From an uncultured Bacilli bacterium (GTDB taxonomy: Bacteria > Bacillota_I > Bacilli_A > RF39 > UBA660), in NCBI GenBank assembly GCA_948629335.1, contig CAPHZB010000004.1:1-45845 (forward strand): a stretch of 45,845 nt of DNA, in the 5' to 3' direction. The position numbers and the translations under genes are program-made. Shown here one piece after another: positions 18,093-26,246 of this stretch; the stretch's first letter is position 1; each line of letters opens with the position of its first letter. The notes beneath the pieces were generated by a model that was not told where the DNA came from, searched no databases, and saw only the letters and a program-made list of their open reading frames with translations.

Positions 18093-18464
18093 TTATTGTA
18101 ATTCTATAGTAGCTCCAGCTTCTTCGAATTGTGCCTTTAAAGCTTCTGCTTCATCCTTTGCTACTTTTTCTTTTACAACACCACCGTTATCAGCGATTTC
18201 TTTTGCTTCTTTAAGTCCTAGACCTGTAATGTCACGAACTAATTTGATAACTGCTATTTTGTTTGCACCAGCACTTGCTAAAACAACATTAACACTGCTT
18301 GGTCCTTCTTCTTCAGCACCACCAGCAACTGGGGCAGCAGCAACTGCAACAGCAGATGGGTCTACACCAAATTCCTCTTTCATTAAATCTACAACTTCTT
18401 TAATTTCTAAAAGTGTCATTTCTTTTAGTGAATCAATAATTTCTTTTGCGCTTAATTTAGCCAT
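18093..18464 (-). CDS. rplL: Ribosomal protein L7/L12
   Basis: The 123-aa stalk protein that recruits translation factors. It has an N-terminal dimerisation helix (LSAKEIIDSLKEMTLLEI), an Ala/Gly-rich hinge (about 38-52), and the conserved C-terminal domain with ANKIAVIKLVRDITGLGLKE. The ATG at 18464 lies 8 nt after AAGGAGG; an ATG two codons earlier is only 2 nt from it. It follows rplJ by 17 nt. Confidence 0.97.
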   Translation of the reverse strand: MAKLSAKEIIDSLKEMTLLEIKEVVDLMKEEFGVDPSAVAVAAAPVAGGAEEEGPSSVNVVLASAGANKIAVIKLVRDITGLGLKEAKEIADNGGVVKEKVAKDEAEALKAQFEEAGATIELQ

Positions 18465-18481
18465 ATTCATTTCCTCCTTAA

Positions 18482-18979
18482 TTAATTATTTTCTTCTAAA
18501 TTCTTGCTATGTAAATCTAAGCAAATAGCAAAGTTTCTTGTATGTTCTAACAAGCCACTTGCAAACATAGTAAGTAAGCCTTCTCTTGATGGAATTTGTG
18601 CAAGTTCTGTAAGCATTTTTAAATCTGCTACATTTCCATCAACAATACCTACTTTTATTTCTAAGAGCTTGTGTTCTTTTGCAAAATCACTCAAAGCTTT
18701 GATTGGAGCAATTTGATCTGTTCCAAAAGCAATTGCCTTAGGTCCCTCTAATGTTTCTCCTAAATCAATATTTAAGCTAGCTAAAGCTCTTGAAGCTAAT
18801 GTGTTCTTATAAACTTTGAATTCTGACCCAGATTCTCTTAAGATTTTTCTTAGTTTATCTGTTTCTGATACAGTAAGTCCTCGATATTCAAAGAATACAA
18901 CAGAAGATGATTTTTCAATTTTTTCTTTTATCTCTTCAACTACACTCGCTTTTTTTTCAATAATTTTTTGATTTGCCAC
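18482..18979 (-). CDS. rplJ: Ribosomal protein L10
   Basis: The 165-aa base of the ribosomal stalk; it binds 23S rRNA and L7/L12 dimers, and represses its own mRNA. The true start is GTG at 18979 (VANQKIIEKK), with GAGGG 7 nt upstream; a longer reading to 19111 only translates the L10 leader RNA. The conserved EYRGLTVSETDKLRK and a short C-terminal helix for L7/L12 are present. Downstream is rplL in the usual order. Confidence 0.95.
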   Translation of the reverse strand: MANQKIIEKKASVVEEIKEKIEKSSSVVFFEYRGLTVSETDKLRKILRESGSEFKVYKNTLASRALASLNIDLGETLEGPKAIAFGTDQIAPIKALSDFAKEHKLLEIKVGIVDGNVADLKMLTELAQIPSREGLLTMFASGLLEHTRNFAICLDLHSKNLEENN

Positions 18980-18991
18980 GATTCTTCCCTC

Positions 18992-19105
18992 GCTTTCTAT
19001 ACCGTAATAAAAGACCTTACTAGAAAACAGTAAGGCCAAAGTCTTTATAAAAAGCCCTCGGTAGGATATTAAGATTTCTCCCCTACTGTCTACGGTAAAA
19101 CATTT
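18992..19105 (-). ncRNA. L10 leader (rplJL autoregulatory RNA) with attenuator
   Basis: The leader before rplJ has the family features on the minus strand: a closing helix TACCGTA/TACGGTA, the conserved GACAGTAGGGGAGAAATC segment and later CCTACCGAGG. It ends in a 9-bp hairpin (arms 19013-19021 and 19029-19037) followed by TTTTATT, an intrinsic terminator. Known L10 leaders bind the L10-(L12)4 complex to shut off rplJL. The terminator suggests control by premature termination. The binding mechanism is from family knowledge. Confidence 0.85.
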
Positions 19106-19120
19106 TTTCAAAACACATTC

Positions 19121-19149
19121 ATTATAACATATTTTTTATTAGTTGTCAA
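19121..19149 (-). promoter_or_regulatory. Consensus promoter of rplJL, overlapping the rplA end
   Basis: On the minus strand TTGACA (19144-19149), 17 nt, and TGT-TATAAT (19121-19126): a perfect -35, -10 and spacing. It overlaps the last codons and stop of rplA. Confidence 0.9.
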
Positions 19150-19834
19150 AATTTTCTAAAGCAATTTTAATTCCAGGACCCATAGTAGAAGCAATAGCTA
19201 CATTTAAAATGTATTTTCCTTTTACTGCGGCTGGTTTTGATTTTTGAATAACACTCATAAGTGCATCCATATTTTCAATTAGTTTTGCATCTTCAAAAGA
19301 TACTTTTCCAATAAGAACGTGAACGTTTCCATAACTATCTGTTCGGTATTCCACACGTCCTTTTTTTATTTCTTCAACAGCTTTTTTTGTATCCATTGTT
19401 ACTGTTCCTGTTTTAGGGTTTGGCATTAATCCTTTTGGTCCAAGGATTTTACCTAACTTACCTAATTGTGGCATCATATCTGGAGTAGCTACCATTGTAT
19501 CGAATTCAAACCAATTTTCTTTTTCGATTTTCTCAAGCATATCCATATCTCCTACGAAATCGGCTCCTGCAGCTTTTGCAGCTTCTGCTTGTGCTCCCTT
19601 AGCAATAACTAATACTTTTTTTACTTTTCCAGTTCCATTTGGAAGAACGATAGCCCCTCTTAATTGTTGATCTGCTTTTTTTGTATCAAGATTTAATTTG
19701 ATAGCAAGTTCAACAGAACTATCAAAACTTGTTGTTGAAGTTTCTTTTACTAATTTAACGGCTTCTTCTTTTGTGTATGTTTTGTTTTTTTCAATTTTAG
19801 AAAGAGCCTCTACATATTTCTTACCTTTTTTCAT
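19139..19834 (-). CDS. rplA: Ribosomal protein L1
   Basis: A 231-aa protein of the L1 stalk that helps release of the E-site tRNA and represses its own operon. The L1 signature VATPDMMPQLGKLGKILGP and GLMPNPKTGTVT are present, and length is normal. AAGGAGG stands 7 nt before the ATG. It follows rplK after 67 nt that contain a probable L1-binding hairpin. Confidence 0.97.
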   Translation of the reverse strand: MKKGKKYVEALSKIEKNKTYTKEEAVKLVKETSTTSFDSSVELAIKLNLDTKKADQQLRGAIVLPNGTGKVKKVLVIAKGAQAEAAKAAGADFVGDMDMLEKIEKENWFEFDTMVATPDMMPQLGKLGKILGPKGLMPNPKTGTVTMDTKKAVEEIKKGRVEYRTDSYGNVHVLIGKVSFEDAKLIENMDALMSVIQKSKPAAVKGKYILNVAIASTMGPGIKIALENFDN

Positions 19835-19847
19835 TTTTTCCTCCTTA

Positions 19848-19876
19848 TGTGGTATTTGCGGATTTTTCCTCCCACA
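19848..19876 (-). promoter_or_regulatory. Probable L1-binding leader hairpin before rplA
   Basis: On the minus strand TGTGGGAGG ... CCACA closes a hairpin next to the rplA Shine-Dalgarno, and a second hairpin ACATAGG/CCTATGT stands before it. GTGGGAG...CCAC also occurs before rplK, as expected for a protein that controls both genes of its operon. Confidence 0.5.
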
Positions 19877-19901
19877 TAGGTAGCCCTATGTTTTGTCTGT
19901 T

Positions 19902-20327
19902 TTATTCAGCGATTTTAACGCCCATATCACGTGCTGTTCCTTCAACAATTTTCATTGCTGCTTCTATGGTATAAGCGTTTAAATCTGGCAATTTAATTTC
20001 TGCAATTTCTTTCAATTGTTCTTTTGTTAAAGTTGCAACGGTTTCATTCGCACCCTTTGAAGAACCTTTTCCAATCTTAGCATATTTTTTAATTAAGAAT
20101 GCTGTTGGTGGAGTTTTAATTACAAAATCAAAACTTCTATCCTCATAAATACTAATTTCAACAGGTAGAATATCCCCCATTCTGTCTTTAGTTGCATCGT
20201 TATATTTTGTACAGAATTCTGAAAGATTGATTCCTGTAGGTCCTAGAACTGTTCCAACTGGTGGAGCAGGTGTCGCTTTTCCTGCTGGAATTTGTATTTT
20301 AACTACTTTTGTTATTTCTTTTGCCAC
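19902..20327 (-). CDS. rplK: Ribosomal protein L11
   Basis: A 141-aa protein of the GTPase-associated centre. The start is GTG at 20327 (VAKEITKVVK), with GGAGG 8 nt upstream; the three codons before it lie in the ribosome site. It has the proline-rich linker with GKATPAPPVG and the C-terminal rRNA-binding part (KIVEGTARDMGV). The segment after PPVG reads TVLGPTGINLSEF, slightly divergent from the usual form. Confidence 0.95.
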   Translation of the reverse strand: MAKEITKVVKIQIPAGKATPAPPVGTVLGPTGINLSEFCTKYNDATKDRMGDILPVEISIYEDRSFDFVIKTPPTAFLIKKYAKIGKGSSKGANETVATLTKEQLKEIAEIKLPDLNAYTIEAAMKIVEGTARDMGVKIAE

Positions 20328-20358
20328 GAAAAACACCTCCTATAAAATTTTTTTCGCG

Positions 20359-20395
20359 AGTGGTTCAAATGATATCCGCATAAACATCTCCCACT
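20359..20395 (-). promoter_or_regulatory. Probable L1-binding leader of rplK-rplA
   Basis: In the 5' leader of rplK the minus strand has AGTGGGAG ... ACCACT, able to close a hairpin with an inner GCGGAT/ATC part. Its position between promoter and rplK is that of the L1 autoregulatory site in Firmicutes. Confidence 0.5.
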
Positions 20396-20426
20396 TCATC
20401 TATATAAATAAATACATAGCTTCTTT

Positions 20427-20455
20427 ATAATAGCATATTTTTTCTTTTTTGTAAA
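20427..20455 (-). promoter_or_regulatory. Promoter of rplK-rplA
   Basis: On the minus strand TTTACA (20450-20455), 17 nt, TGC-TATTAT (20427-20432). The -35 ends next to the nusG stop codon. Confidence 0.75.
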
Positions 20456-20992
20456 CTAAGCTGCATCAATTTCAGTAAGTCCTAACTCAACAATTGTTTC
20501 TTGTCCAAATAAATCAAGTGCAACTTCCAGTTTTTGATTTTCCATATCAATTGTTTTTACTTTGCCCATCATGTTAGCAAATGGTCCAGAGATAACTTTA
20601 ACTGTATCTCCTTCATTCAAAGAATTTCCAATTTCTAACCGACTAATGCCCATATTTCCTAAAATCTTATCTACCTCCATTGGTGTAAGAGGAAATGGTT
20701 TTGCTCCCTTACCAGAAGAACCAATAAATCCTGTAACTCCTGGCGTATTACGAACAACAAACCATGCTTCATCGGTCATAATCATTTCTACTAGAATGTA
20801 TCCTGGAAACATCTTCGTTACTTTTTCTTTTTCTTTTCCATCTTTTACTTCAATTTCTTTTTGTTCTGGTACAATAACTCTAAAAATATAGTCTTCCATA
20901 TCCATAGAACTTGCACGCATTTCTAGCTTTTCTTTTACTTTATTTTCATGTCCTGAATAGGTATTAACCACATACCATTGTTTTTCTTCCAT
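20456..20992 (-). CDS. nusG: Transcription factor NusG
   Basis: A 178-aa elongation factor that binds the RNA polymerase clamp and couples it to other factors. The NGN domain begins with QWYVVNTYSGHENKVKEKLE and contains MFPGYILVEM and VRNTPGVTGFIG. The KOW motif follows (GDTVKVISGPFANMMGKV) near residue 130. It starts 1 nt after the secE stop; the ribosome site is weak (GATGAG), so translational coupling to secE is likely. Confidence 0.97.
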   Translation of the reverse strand: MEEKQWYVVNTYSGHENKVKEKLEMRASSMDMEDYIFRVIVPEQKEIEVKDGKEKEKVTKMFPGYILVEMIMTDEAWFVVRNTPGVTGFIGSSGKGAKPFPLTPMEVDKILGNMGISRLEIGNSLNEGDTVKVISGPFANMMGKVKTIDMENQKLEVALDLFGQETIVELGLTEIDAA

Positions 20993-20993
20993 A

Positions 20994-21173
20994 TTATCTC
21001 ATCCATGTCTTTACGTACGAGAACGCAAAATCAAGTCCTGTAAAAAAGATTCCTACAATAAACATAAAAGAAAGCGTTGCAAGCGAATAAGTAAATAATT
21101 GTTTTTTACTTGGCCATTTTATTTTTTTTGTTTCTTTTTTTACGCCAACTAAAAATCGCATCAATTTTTTCAA
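20994..21173 (-). CDS. secE: Preprotein translocase subunit SecE
   Basis: The 59-aa small subunit of the SecYEG channel. The amphipathic part ends in VKKETKKIKWPSKKQLF, the SecE signature, followed by one transmembrane helix (about residues 30-50). A TTG at 21173 with GAGGT 7 nt upstream is the best start; the ATG four codons later (21161) lacks such spacing. The rpmG gene often found before secE is absent. Confidence 0.93.
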   Translation of the reverse strand: MKKLMRFLVGVKKETKKIKWPSKKQLFTYSLATLSFMFIVGIFFTGLDFAFSYVKTWMR

Positions 21174-21238
21174 AATATCTACCTCACTAATTCTATGCAC
21201 TCTTGCATTTAAAAAACACACTCTCATGTGCTATATAC

Positions 21239-21267
21239 ATAGTACCATAAACAATTACAGGTGTCAA
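21239..21267 (-). promoter_or_regulatory. Promoter of secE-nusG
   Basis: On the minus strand TTGACA (21262-21267), 17 nt, and TGG-TACTAT (21239-21244). Confidence 0.8.
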
Positions 21268-21370
21268 CAAAATTTTCTTACTTTTGATTAGTCTCCCATT
21301 CTGAGGAAACCAATTTGGTCCATTTCTACTTTTCTTGTCAATCCTATATCTTAATGTATAGTTCTTATCT

Positions 21371-21395
21371 AAAAAACTTTCATAAAGAAAGTTTA
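21371..21395 (-). terminator. Terminator of the glycine-rich prepilin gene
   Basis: On the minus strand AAACTTTC-TTTAT-GAAAGTTT (8 bp) followed by TTT. It begins at the stop codon. Confidence 0.75.
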
Positions 21396-24029
21396 AAAAG
21401 AAATATATTTAATTCGAACATAGCCATTATGATTATTTCCTATCATATCCCCTTGTTCGCGTGGATTTGGCATTTTATCTCTTCCACTTAATAAAGAGGT
21501 GTTTTTAAAAATATAGCCTGAATAATGATTGGCTTGTCCTGTTGGTATTCCTTCTTTACTAACGGCATTACATCCTGCATGTCCAGAGATAAAAGAAGAT
21601 CCTCCACCTCCACCTTGTCCAGTACCACCACTTTGGGTAGAGCCCCCAGCTCCGCCACCATAGTACCCGCCACCTCCTCCGCCTGCTCCATAGCCATGAG
21701 AGGTTGTATCATTATTTCCTCCTATTCCAAAACCTCCTGTATAAGCTGTTCCTGTTCCCCCATAAATATTGTTTCCTTTCGCTCCACCAAGTATTTGGCT
21801 TCCTCCTTTTCCCTCTTGATTGGAATAAGAATGTCCACTATAGTAGCCCCCATTATCACCAATAAGACCTCCTGCGTAGCTTCCACCACCTGCCGTATTA
21901 TATTCTATACAAGTGACTCCACCCCCGCCTCCAGCGACCATAATACGAGACTTCAATCCCTCTATATTATTCCAGTTTCCACTAATAAGACGAATGTCGG
22001 TTGCTCCTCCTCCAGAAGTACCAGCCATTTGTTCATTTCCGCCATATCCACCATATCCGCCACCATTAAAAGAAATCTCTCTTCTATCTTTTCCTTTTTC
22101 TCCGACATAAACATAAAGTATATTCCCTTTTTTTAATGAAATAGTTCCTCTTGTATATCCCCCTCTGCCTAAATGTGTTGTTTTAGGATCATATATTCCT
22201 CCAGAAGCCCCCCAAAGTTCAATCTGATATACTCCATCATAAGGGACCGTAAACGTTTCATAATCGCCTGTATAGTCGTAGACAATATCTTTGACAGATA
22301 AAACCTTCCTTGTTTTTGTATCTACTACTTGATTTTTATCATCATACAGTAAATATGTAATCGTACGTAATTTCCAAAGAGAGGAAGGGACATCATCATT
22401 CACCACAACATGATACTTAGCTTCACTTAAAGTCGTGCCTAAAACAAGGTCATAACCAGGTTCCTCAAACGTATCTCCCGTTTGGATAGTCTGCTCTTCC
22501 CCAAAAACATAAAGAATGGCATGATCCTCGATATCATGTAAAAGCGTAATTCGTGCATATCCATTTTCTGTATTTCCTATTATATTCTCTGCTCCTCGTG
22601 GATTTGGCATTTCCTCTTTTCCACTCAACATTAAACTGTCACGAAAAATAATATTAGAAATATGATTTGCTTGTCCTGTTGGCTTTCCTTCTTTATTTAT
22701 AGCATTACAACCTGCATATCCAGAAATAAAAGAAGAGCCACCACCTCCGCCTTGTCCAGTACCACCACTTTGGGTAGAGCCACCAGCACCTCCACCGTAG
22801 TAGCCTCCACCTCCGCCACCTGCTCCAAGACCGTCAGAGGTTGTATCATTGTTTCCTCCTATTCCAAAACTTCCTGCATAAGCTGTTCCTGTTCCTCCAT
22901 AAATATTATTTCCTTTGGCACCCCCAGCTTCCTGACTTCCCCCTTTTCCCTCTTGATTGGAATAGGTATGTCCACTATAGTAACCACCACTATAGCCAGT
23001 AAGGCCTCCTGCATAACTTCCTCCACCTGCTGTATTATATTGCGCATGAGTAGCTCCACCTCCGCCTCCAGCGACCATAATGCGAGATTTCAATCCCTCT
23101 ACATTATTCCAATCGCCATTCGTAAGACGAATATCGGTTGCTCCTCCTCCAGACCAGCCAATTTCTTTTCCATATCCTCCATAGCCACCACCATTGAAGG
23201 AAGCTTTTCGGTTATTTTTTCCCTTTTCTCCGACATAGACATAAAATGTATCTCCTTTTTTTAAATGAATAGAACCTTTCGTATAAGAACCCTGTCCATA
23301 GGAAATATCATTCGGTGAGCCTCCAGATGCCCCCCAAAGTTCAATCTGGTAAATTCCATCATAGGGTGCTTCAAATTTTTGAACATTTCCTGTATAATCA
23401 AAATCCGCATGATATCGTTCATCTAAAATATGAAATGTTTTCTCTGCTCGCACATTTTCATCGCTTTTTAAATAATAAGTAATATGATAATCTCCAGGTT
23501 TTTTCCTATCTACTGTTCCAGAATATCCTATGTTATCCTCCACCTTGTTATTATCCACATCATAAGCTGTTACCCCTTCTAAAATATCAATAATCTCGCC
23601 TTTAAAACGAGTCGTTTCTACTTCTGACACAACAAGGCTTCCTTTAAAATTAGTACAAGTCCCCTCCTCTAAGTAAATCTCTTCTACATAGTAATTTTTA
23701 TATGCACACCACTTTCCATTGTATAATTGAAGTTCTATCTTACCCTCCTGATTCATTTGTACATATCCACTTTTTGGTCGTTCTCCTTTAAAGGAAAGAT
23801 TTGTATCTCCTGGGAAAGTAAAAGTACGATTTTGCTTGTTATCTATAAGTATTGAACTAATATAATATTCTTCTGCTGCTTCCTTAATCCCATAAGCACT
23901 ATTTAAGAATGCCCCTTTTCTAGATTGCTCCACTAATTTTAGTATTAAAGGTACAGCAATTAATGCAATCACACTAAGTATGACTATAACAGCTAATAAT
24001 TCAATTAATGTAAACCCTTTTTTTCTCAT
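21393..24029 (-). CDS. Giant prepilin-like protein with two ALK/LTK-type glycine-rich domains
   Basis: An 878-aa protein. MRKKGFTLIELLAVIVILSV at the start is a type IV prepilin signal, cut after KKG, followed by a long helix. A pilin-type domain runs to about residue 130. Next is an Ig-like (DUF5011-type) domain to about 205, then a glycine-rich domain (about 210-500). A second Ig-like linker (505-585) and a second glycine-rich domain (586-880) complete it. Both glycine-rich parts share YQIELWGASGG, GGGATDIRL, SRIMVAGGGGG and SGGTGQGGGGGSSFISG, the Pfam Gly_rich/ALK-LTK pattern. The two copies are nearly identical at the DNA level (about 21396-22280 and 22536-23405), pointing to recent duplication. 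The ATG at 24029 has GGGAG 6 nt upstream; the earlier ATG at 24035 touches it. It is probably a surface-displayed adhesin or pilus-tip protein. Confidence 0.85.
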   Translation of the reverse strand: MRKKGFTLIELLAVIVILSVIALIAVPLILKLVEQSRKGAFLNSAYGIKEAAEEYYISSILIDNKQNRTFTFPGDTNLSFKGERPKSGYVQMNQEGKIELQLYNGKWCAYKNYYVEEIYLEEGTCTNFKGSLVVSEVETTRFKGEIIDILEGVTAYDVDNNKVEDNIGYSGTVDRKKPGDYHITYYLKSDENVRAEKTFHILDERYHADFDYTGNVQKFEAPYDGIYQIELWGASGGSPNDISYGQGSYTKGSIHLKKGDTFYVYVGEKGKNNRKASFNGGGYGGYGKEIGWSGGGATDIRLTNGDWNNVEGLKSRIMVAGGGGGATHAQYNTAGGGSYAGGLTGYSGGYYSGHTYSNQEGKGGSQEAGGAKGNNIYGGTGTAYAGSFGIGGNNDTTSDGLGAGGGGGGYYGGGAGGSTQSGGTGQGGGGGSSFISGYAGCNAINKEGKPTGQANHISNIIFRDSLMLSGKEEMPNPRGAENIIGNTENGYARITLLHDIEDHAILYVFGEEQTIQTGDTFEEPGYDLVLGTTLSEAKYHVVVNDDVPSSLWKLRTITYLLYDDKNQVVDTKTRKVLSVKDIVYDYTGDYETFTVPYDGVYQIELWGASGGIYDPKTTHLGRGGYTRGTISLKKGNILYVYVGEKGKDRREISFNGGGYGGYGGNEQMAGTSGGGATDIRLISGNWNNIEGLKSRIMVAGGGGGVTCIEYNTAGGGSYAGGLIGDNGGYYSGHSYSNQEGKGGSQILGGAKGNNIYGGTGTAYTGGFGIGGNNDTTSHGYGAGGGGGGYYGGGAGGSTQSGGTGQGGGGGSSFISGHAGCNAVSKEGIPTGQANHYSGYIFKNTSLLSGRDKMPNPREQGDMIGNNHNGYVRIKYISF

Positions 24030-24053
24030 ACACATCTCCCTATTCTTACTTCC

Positions 24054-24082
24054 ATTTTACATGAATATCATACAAGTAGCAA
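24054..24082 (-). promoter_or_regulatory. Promoter of the glycine-rich prepilin gene
   Basis: On the minus strand TTGCTA (24077-24082), 17-nt spacer, TAAAAT with an upstream TG (24054-24059), 25 nt before the start. Confidence 0.55.
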
Positions 24083-24170
24083 GAAGAAAAACATTTGAGC
24101 AGTAAAATAGAATGAATCTTCTTCACAACCATTTTTTAGTATAATGTTCATAATAAAGGTGGTTGTAGTA

Positions 24171-25511
24171 ATGAAACAAAGAATAACAAGAAAAATGAGA
24201 AGAGAATAAAAAAATGCAGTTAATCCCTTAGAAGAATTACTAATAATAATTAAGCAATATTTTCCTAAGCTTACGAAATGGATAGATGATTTAACTGATA
24301 CTAGAAATCAATCTTATGTAACTTATGATTTCAAGGTATGTCTTTTAACCCAAATTCTTGCTTTTTGCTGTGGGTATCAATCTATGAACAAAATTGGTAG
24401 AGATTTTAATTCTGATGTAGTTATCAATCATATTAATCATATTCTAAAGTCTAATTATATTGAACTTCCTCATAAAGATACTCTTATAAACGTTATTTTA
24501 GAAATAAACTATTTTGAATTAGAAAAAATACAAACAAATATTATTAGAACTTTAATACGCACTAAAATGCTAGATAAGTATAGATTTAATGGACTATTTC
24601 ATATCGTTATTGATGGGACTCTTTACTCAACTAAAATTAACCTTGGTGAACAAGCAATTGCTAAAATATATAATAAGGGTAAGGATAACGAATACACCTT
24701 ATATTCTTATTATGCTTTAGAAGCCAAATTAGTTTGTGGAAATATGACATTCTCTTTTGCTACTGAATTTGTTGAAAATGAAATATACACAGATGATAAT
24801 GGAAATGAAATTAGAAAATTTGATAAACAAGATTGTGAGCTAAAAGCTGCTTATAGATTGTTAAGTAAAATAAAGAAGAGATTTCCTAAACTACCTATTA
24901 TTATAGGTGGTGATGCTTTATATTTAGGAAAACCGTTTTTTGAACTATGTGATGTATACAATTTTGAGTATATTATTAGATATAAAGAAACAGATGCACC
25001 AACTATAAAGAGAAATTTTGATGAAATTAAAATAGTATCTAATGCATATGAATATCAAAATGATATCATCTTTGGAGAGTTAAAAAATAAAGAATTTTAT
25101 ACTTTAAATGTTATTAGTTATAATGAAGAAAATATTGATGAAGAAACAGGAGAAGTAACTATAACTAATTTTTCTTATGTAACCTCTTTAAATATCAATG
25201 AAAGAAATAAGGAAAATATTATTGCACTTGGACGTAGACGATGGAAGATTGAAAATAAAGGATTTAAAGAGCAAAAATCAGATGTTTTAAATATAACTCA
25301 TATTTATACAAAAGATTGTAATGGAACAAAGAATTTATATTTAATTATCCAGTTTGCTCATACACTTCTGAACTTACTAAATTATGGTAATATCTTAATT
25401 ATTGGTTTAATGACAACAAAAAATGAAGTAAGTGATCTAATTAAAAAAGCACTTACTTCAACATTCAAACCTCTTAATCTGAATCACAAAATTCAATTAA
25501 GATTACCTTAA
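24171..25511 (+). pseudogene. DDE-type transposase gene with an early stop
   Basis: The frame opens at the ATG at 24171 (AAAGGTGG 9 nt upstream), but codon 13 is TAA (24207-24209). The same frame then stays open for 433 codons, so a single C-to-T change (CAA to TAA) explains it. Features of a DDE transposase are HIVIDGTLYS and IIGGDALYLGKPFF for the Asp residues, and GRRRWKIENKGFKEQKS for the C-terminal Glu region. I cannot name the IS family. Without a restart, for example at the ATG at 24384, the protein would lack its first 71 residues. ACAACCA (about 24125) and TGGTTGT (about 24158) can form a hairpin over the ribosome site, as often seen in IS leaders. Clear terminal repeats were not found. 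Confidence 0.75.
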
Positions 25512-25556
25512 TTATATACTATTTGTTCTTTGAAATCACTATATTTTCAAAAAAAA

Positions 25557-25576
25557 ATGCAAAATTGCATCTTTTT
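25557..25576. terminator. Terminator after the transposase gene
   Basis: ATGCAA (25557-25562) and TTGCAT (25565-25570) form a short stem, followed by CTTTTT on the plus strand and preceded by a run of A, so it can act in both directions. Positions 25580-25832 hold nothing I can assign. Confidence 0.6.
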
Positions 25577-25844
25577 GTCGTGTATTTAAAAAGAAGAAAA
25601 AATTTAAATTTTATTTCTGTACACACTTTTTCCTCTTTTTTTACCTGATTTTTACATCTGTTACAAAATTTATTCTATTTTACTGTTGATTTAAAACAAA
25701 TTAAAAATATACACATTTGTATTATATAATGTACATCTGTAACTATATACATTCATCTTGTTTAGCTAGATATTTATCCAAAAATGTTTTATAAATTTTC
25801 TCTTATCTATTCCCTTTATCTTAAATATGTTGTACTATTAGTAT

Positions 25845-26103
25845 AGAGATACATCTGATAGTTAGGTGTTTTCCTCTGTTCTTATACTTCATCATTCATT
25901 TTTAAGAATAGAGGTGATGTCTTATGCAGGAAATATATGGAGTACATAGTTTTAATACTTATACTTATCTATTTACTAAAAAAAGACAATTAAAAGAAAA
26001 ACACCTATTCATCTTGAGTACGGTGTTCTTTCTTTATCCAGTTAAAATTAAATTTGGACAGAGATAACACCTAACACGCAAATATCAAGTGTATCTCTTT
26101 TTT
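25845..26103 (+). ncRNA. Structured 260-nt RNA unit with paired 5' and 3' ends
   Basis: The expected 5' end (25845-25870) pairs with the 3' end (26066-26098). AGAGATACAT matches TGTATCTCT with a G.U pair (10 bp), TGATA matches TATCA (5 bp), and GTTAGGTGTT matches AACACCTAAC (10 bp). The T run 26098-26104 follows directly, so the 3' arm is also a terminator arm. A weak -10 (TACTAT, 25833-25838) sits at the right distance for a start near 25845. The enclosed loop carries a 47-aa ORF with a strong ribosome site. A middle segment GAAAAACACCTA (about 25997-26008) can also pair with the 5' GGTGTTTTC, so at least two folds compete. This recalls type I toxin mRNAs or a small mobile unit; neither is proven. 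No known RNA family is recognised. Confidence 0.5.
25924..26067 (+). CDS. 47-aa small protein inside the structured RNA
   Basis: ATG at 25924 with AGAGGTGA 6 nt upstream, stop at 26065-26067 just inside the closing helix. The peptide begins MQEIYGVHSFNTYTYLF, has a basic patch (KKRQLKEK) and then a hydrophobic stretch HLFILSTVFFLYPVKI, ending KFGQR. The basic-then-hydrophobic layout could insert in or lie on a membrane. I know no homologue. Confidence 0.45.
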   Translation: MQEIYGVHSFNTYTYLFTKKRQLKEKHLFILSTVFFLYPVKIKFGQR

Positions 26104-26246
26104 TATTTTATGAAATTTCTTTCATTAAATACATTTTAACATATACTTTTTGTCTAGTCAAATTTTCTTTCCCATCAGAAAAACGCATTATTTCTAGCTA
26201 CTGTATCAAGAAAGTTTTTCCATCTCTTTCGATTACTAAAAAACTG

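Noticed and set aside
21540..23200. Repeated Gly codon blocks that could look like a CRISPR or satellite array
   Set aside because: They are in-frame coding repeats of protein domains, not equal-length repeats with unique spacers.
21525..23264. Plus-strand Ser/Thr/Cys-rich ORFs of about 200 aa across the glycine-rich prepilin gene
   Set aside because: Two similar shadows of the duplicated Gly-rich coding sequence on the other strand, without ribosome sites.
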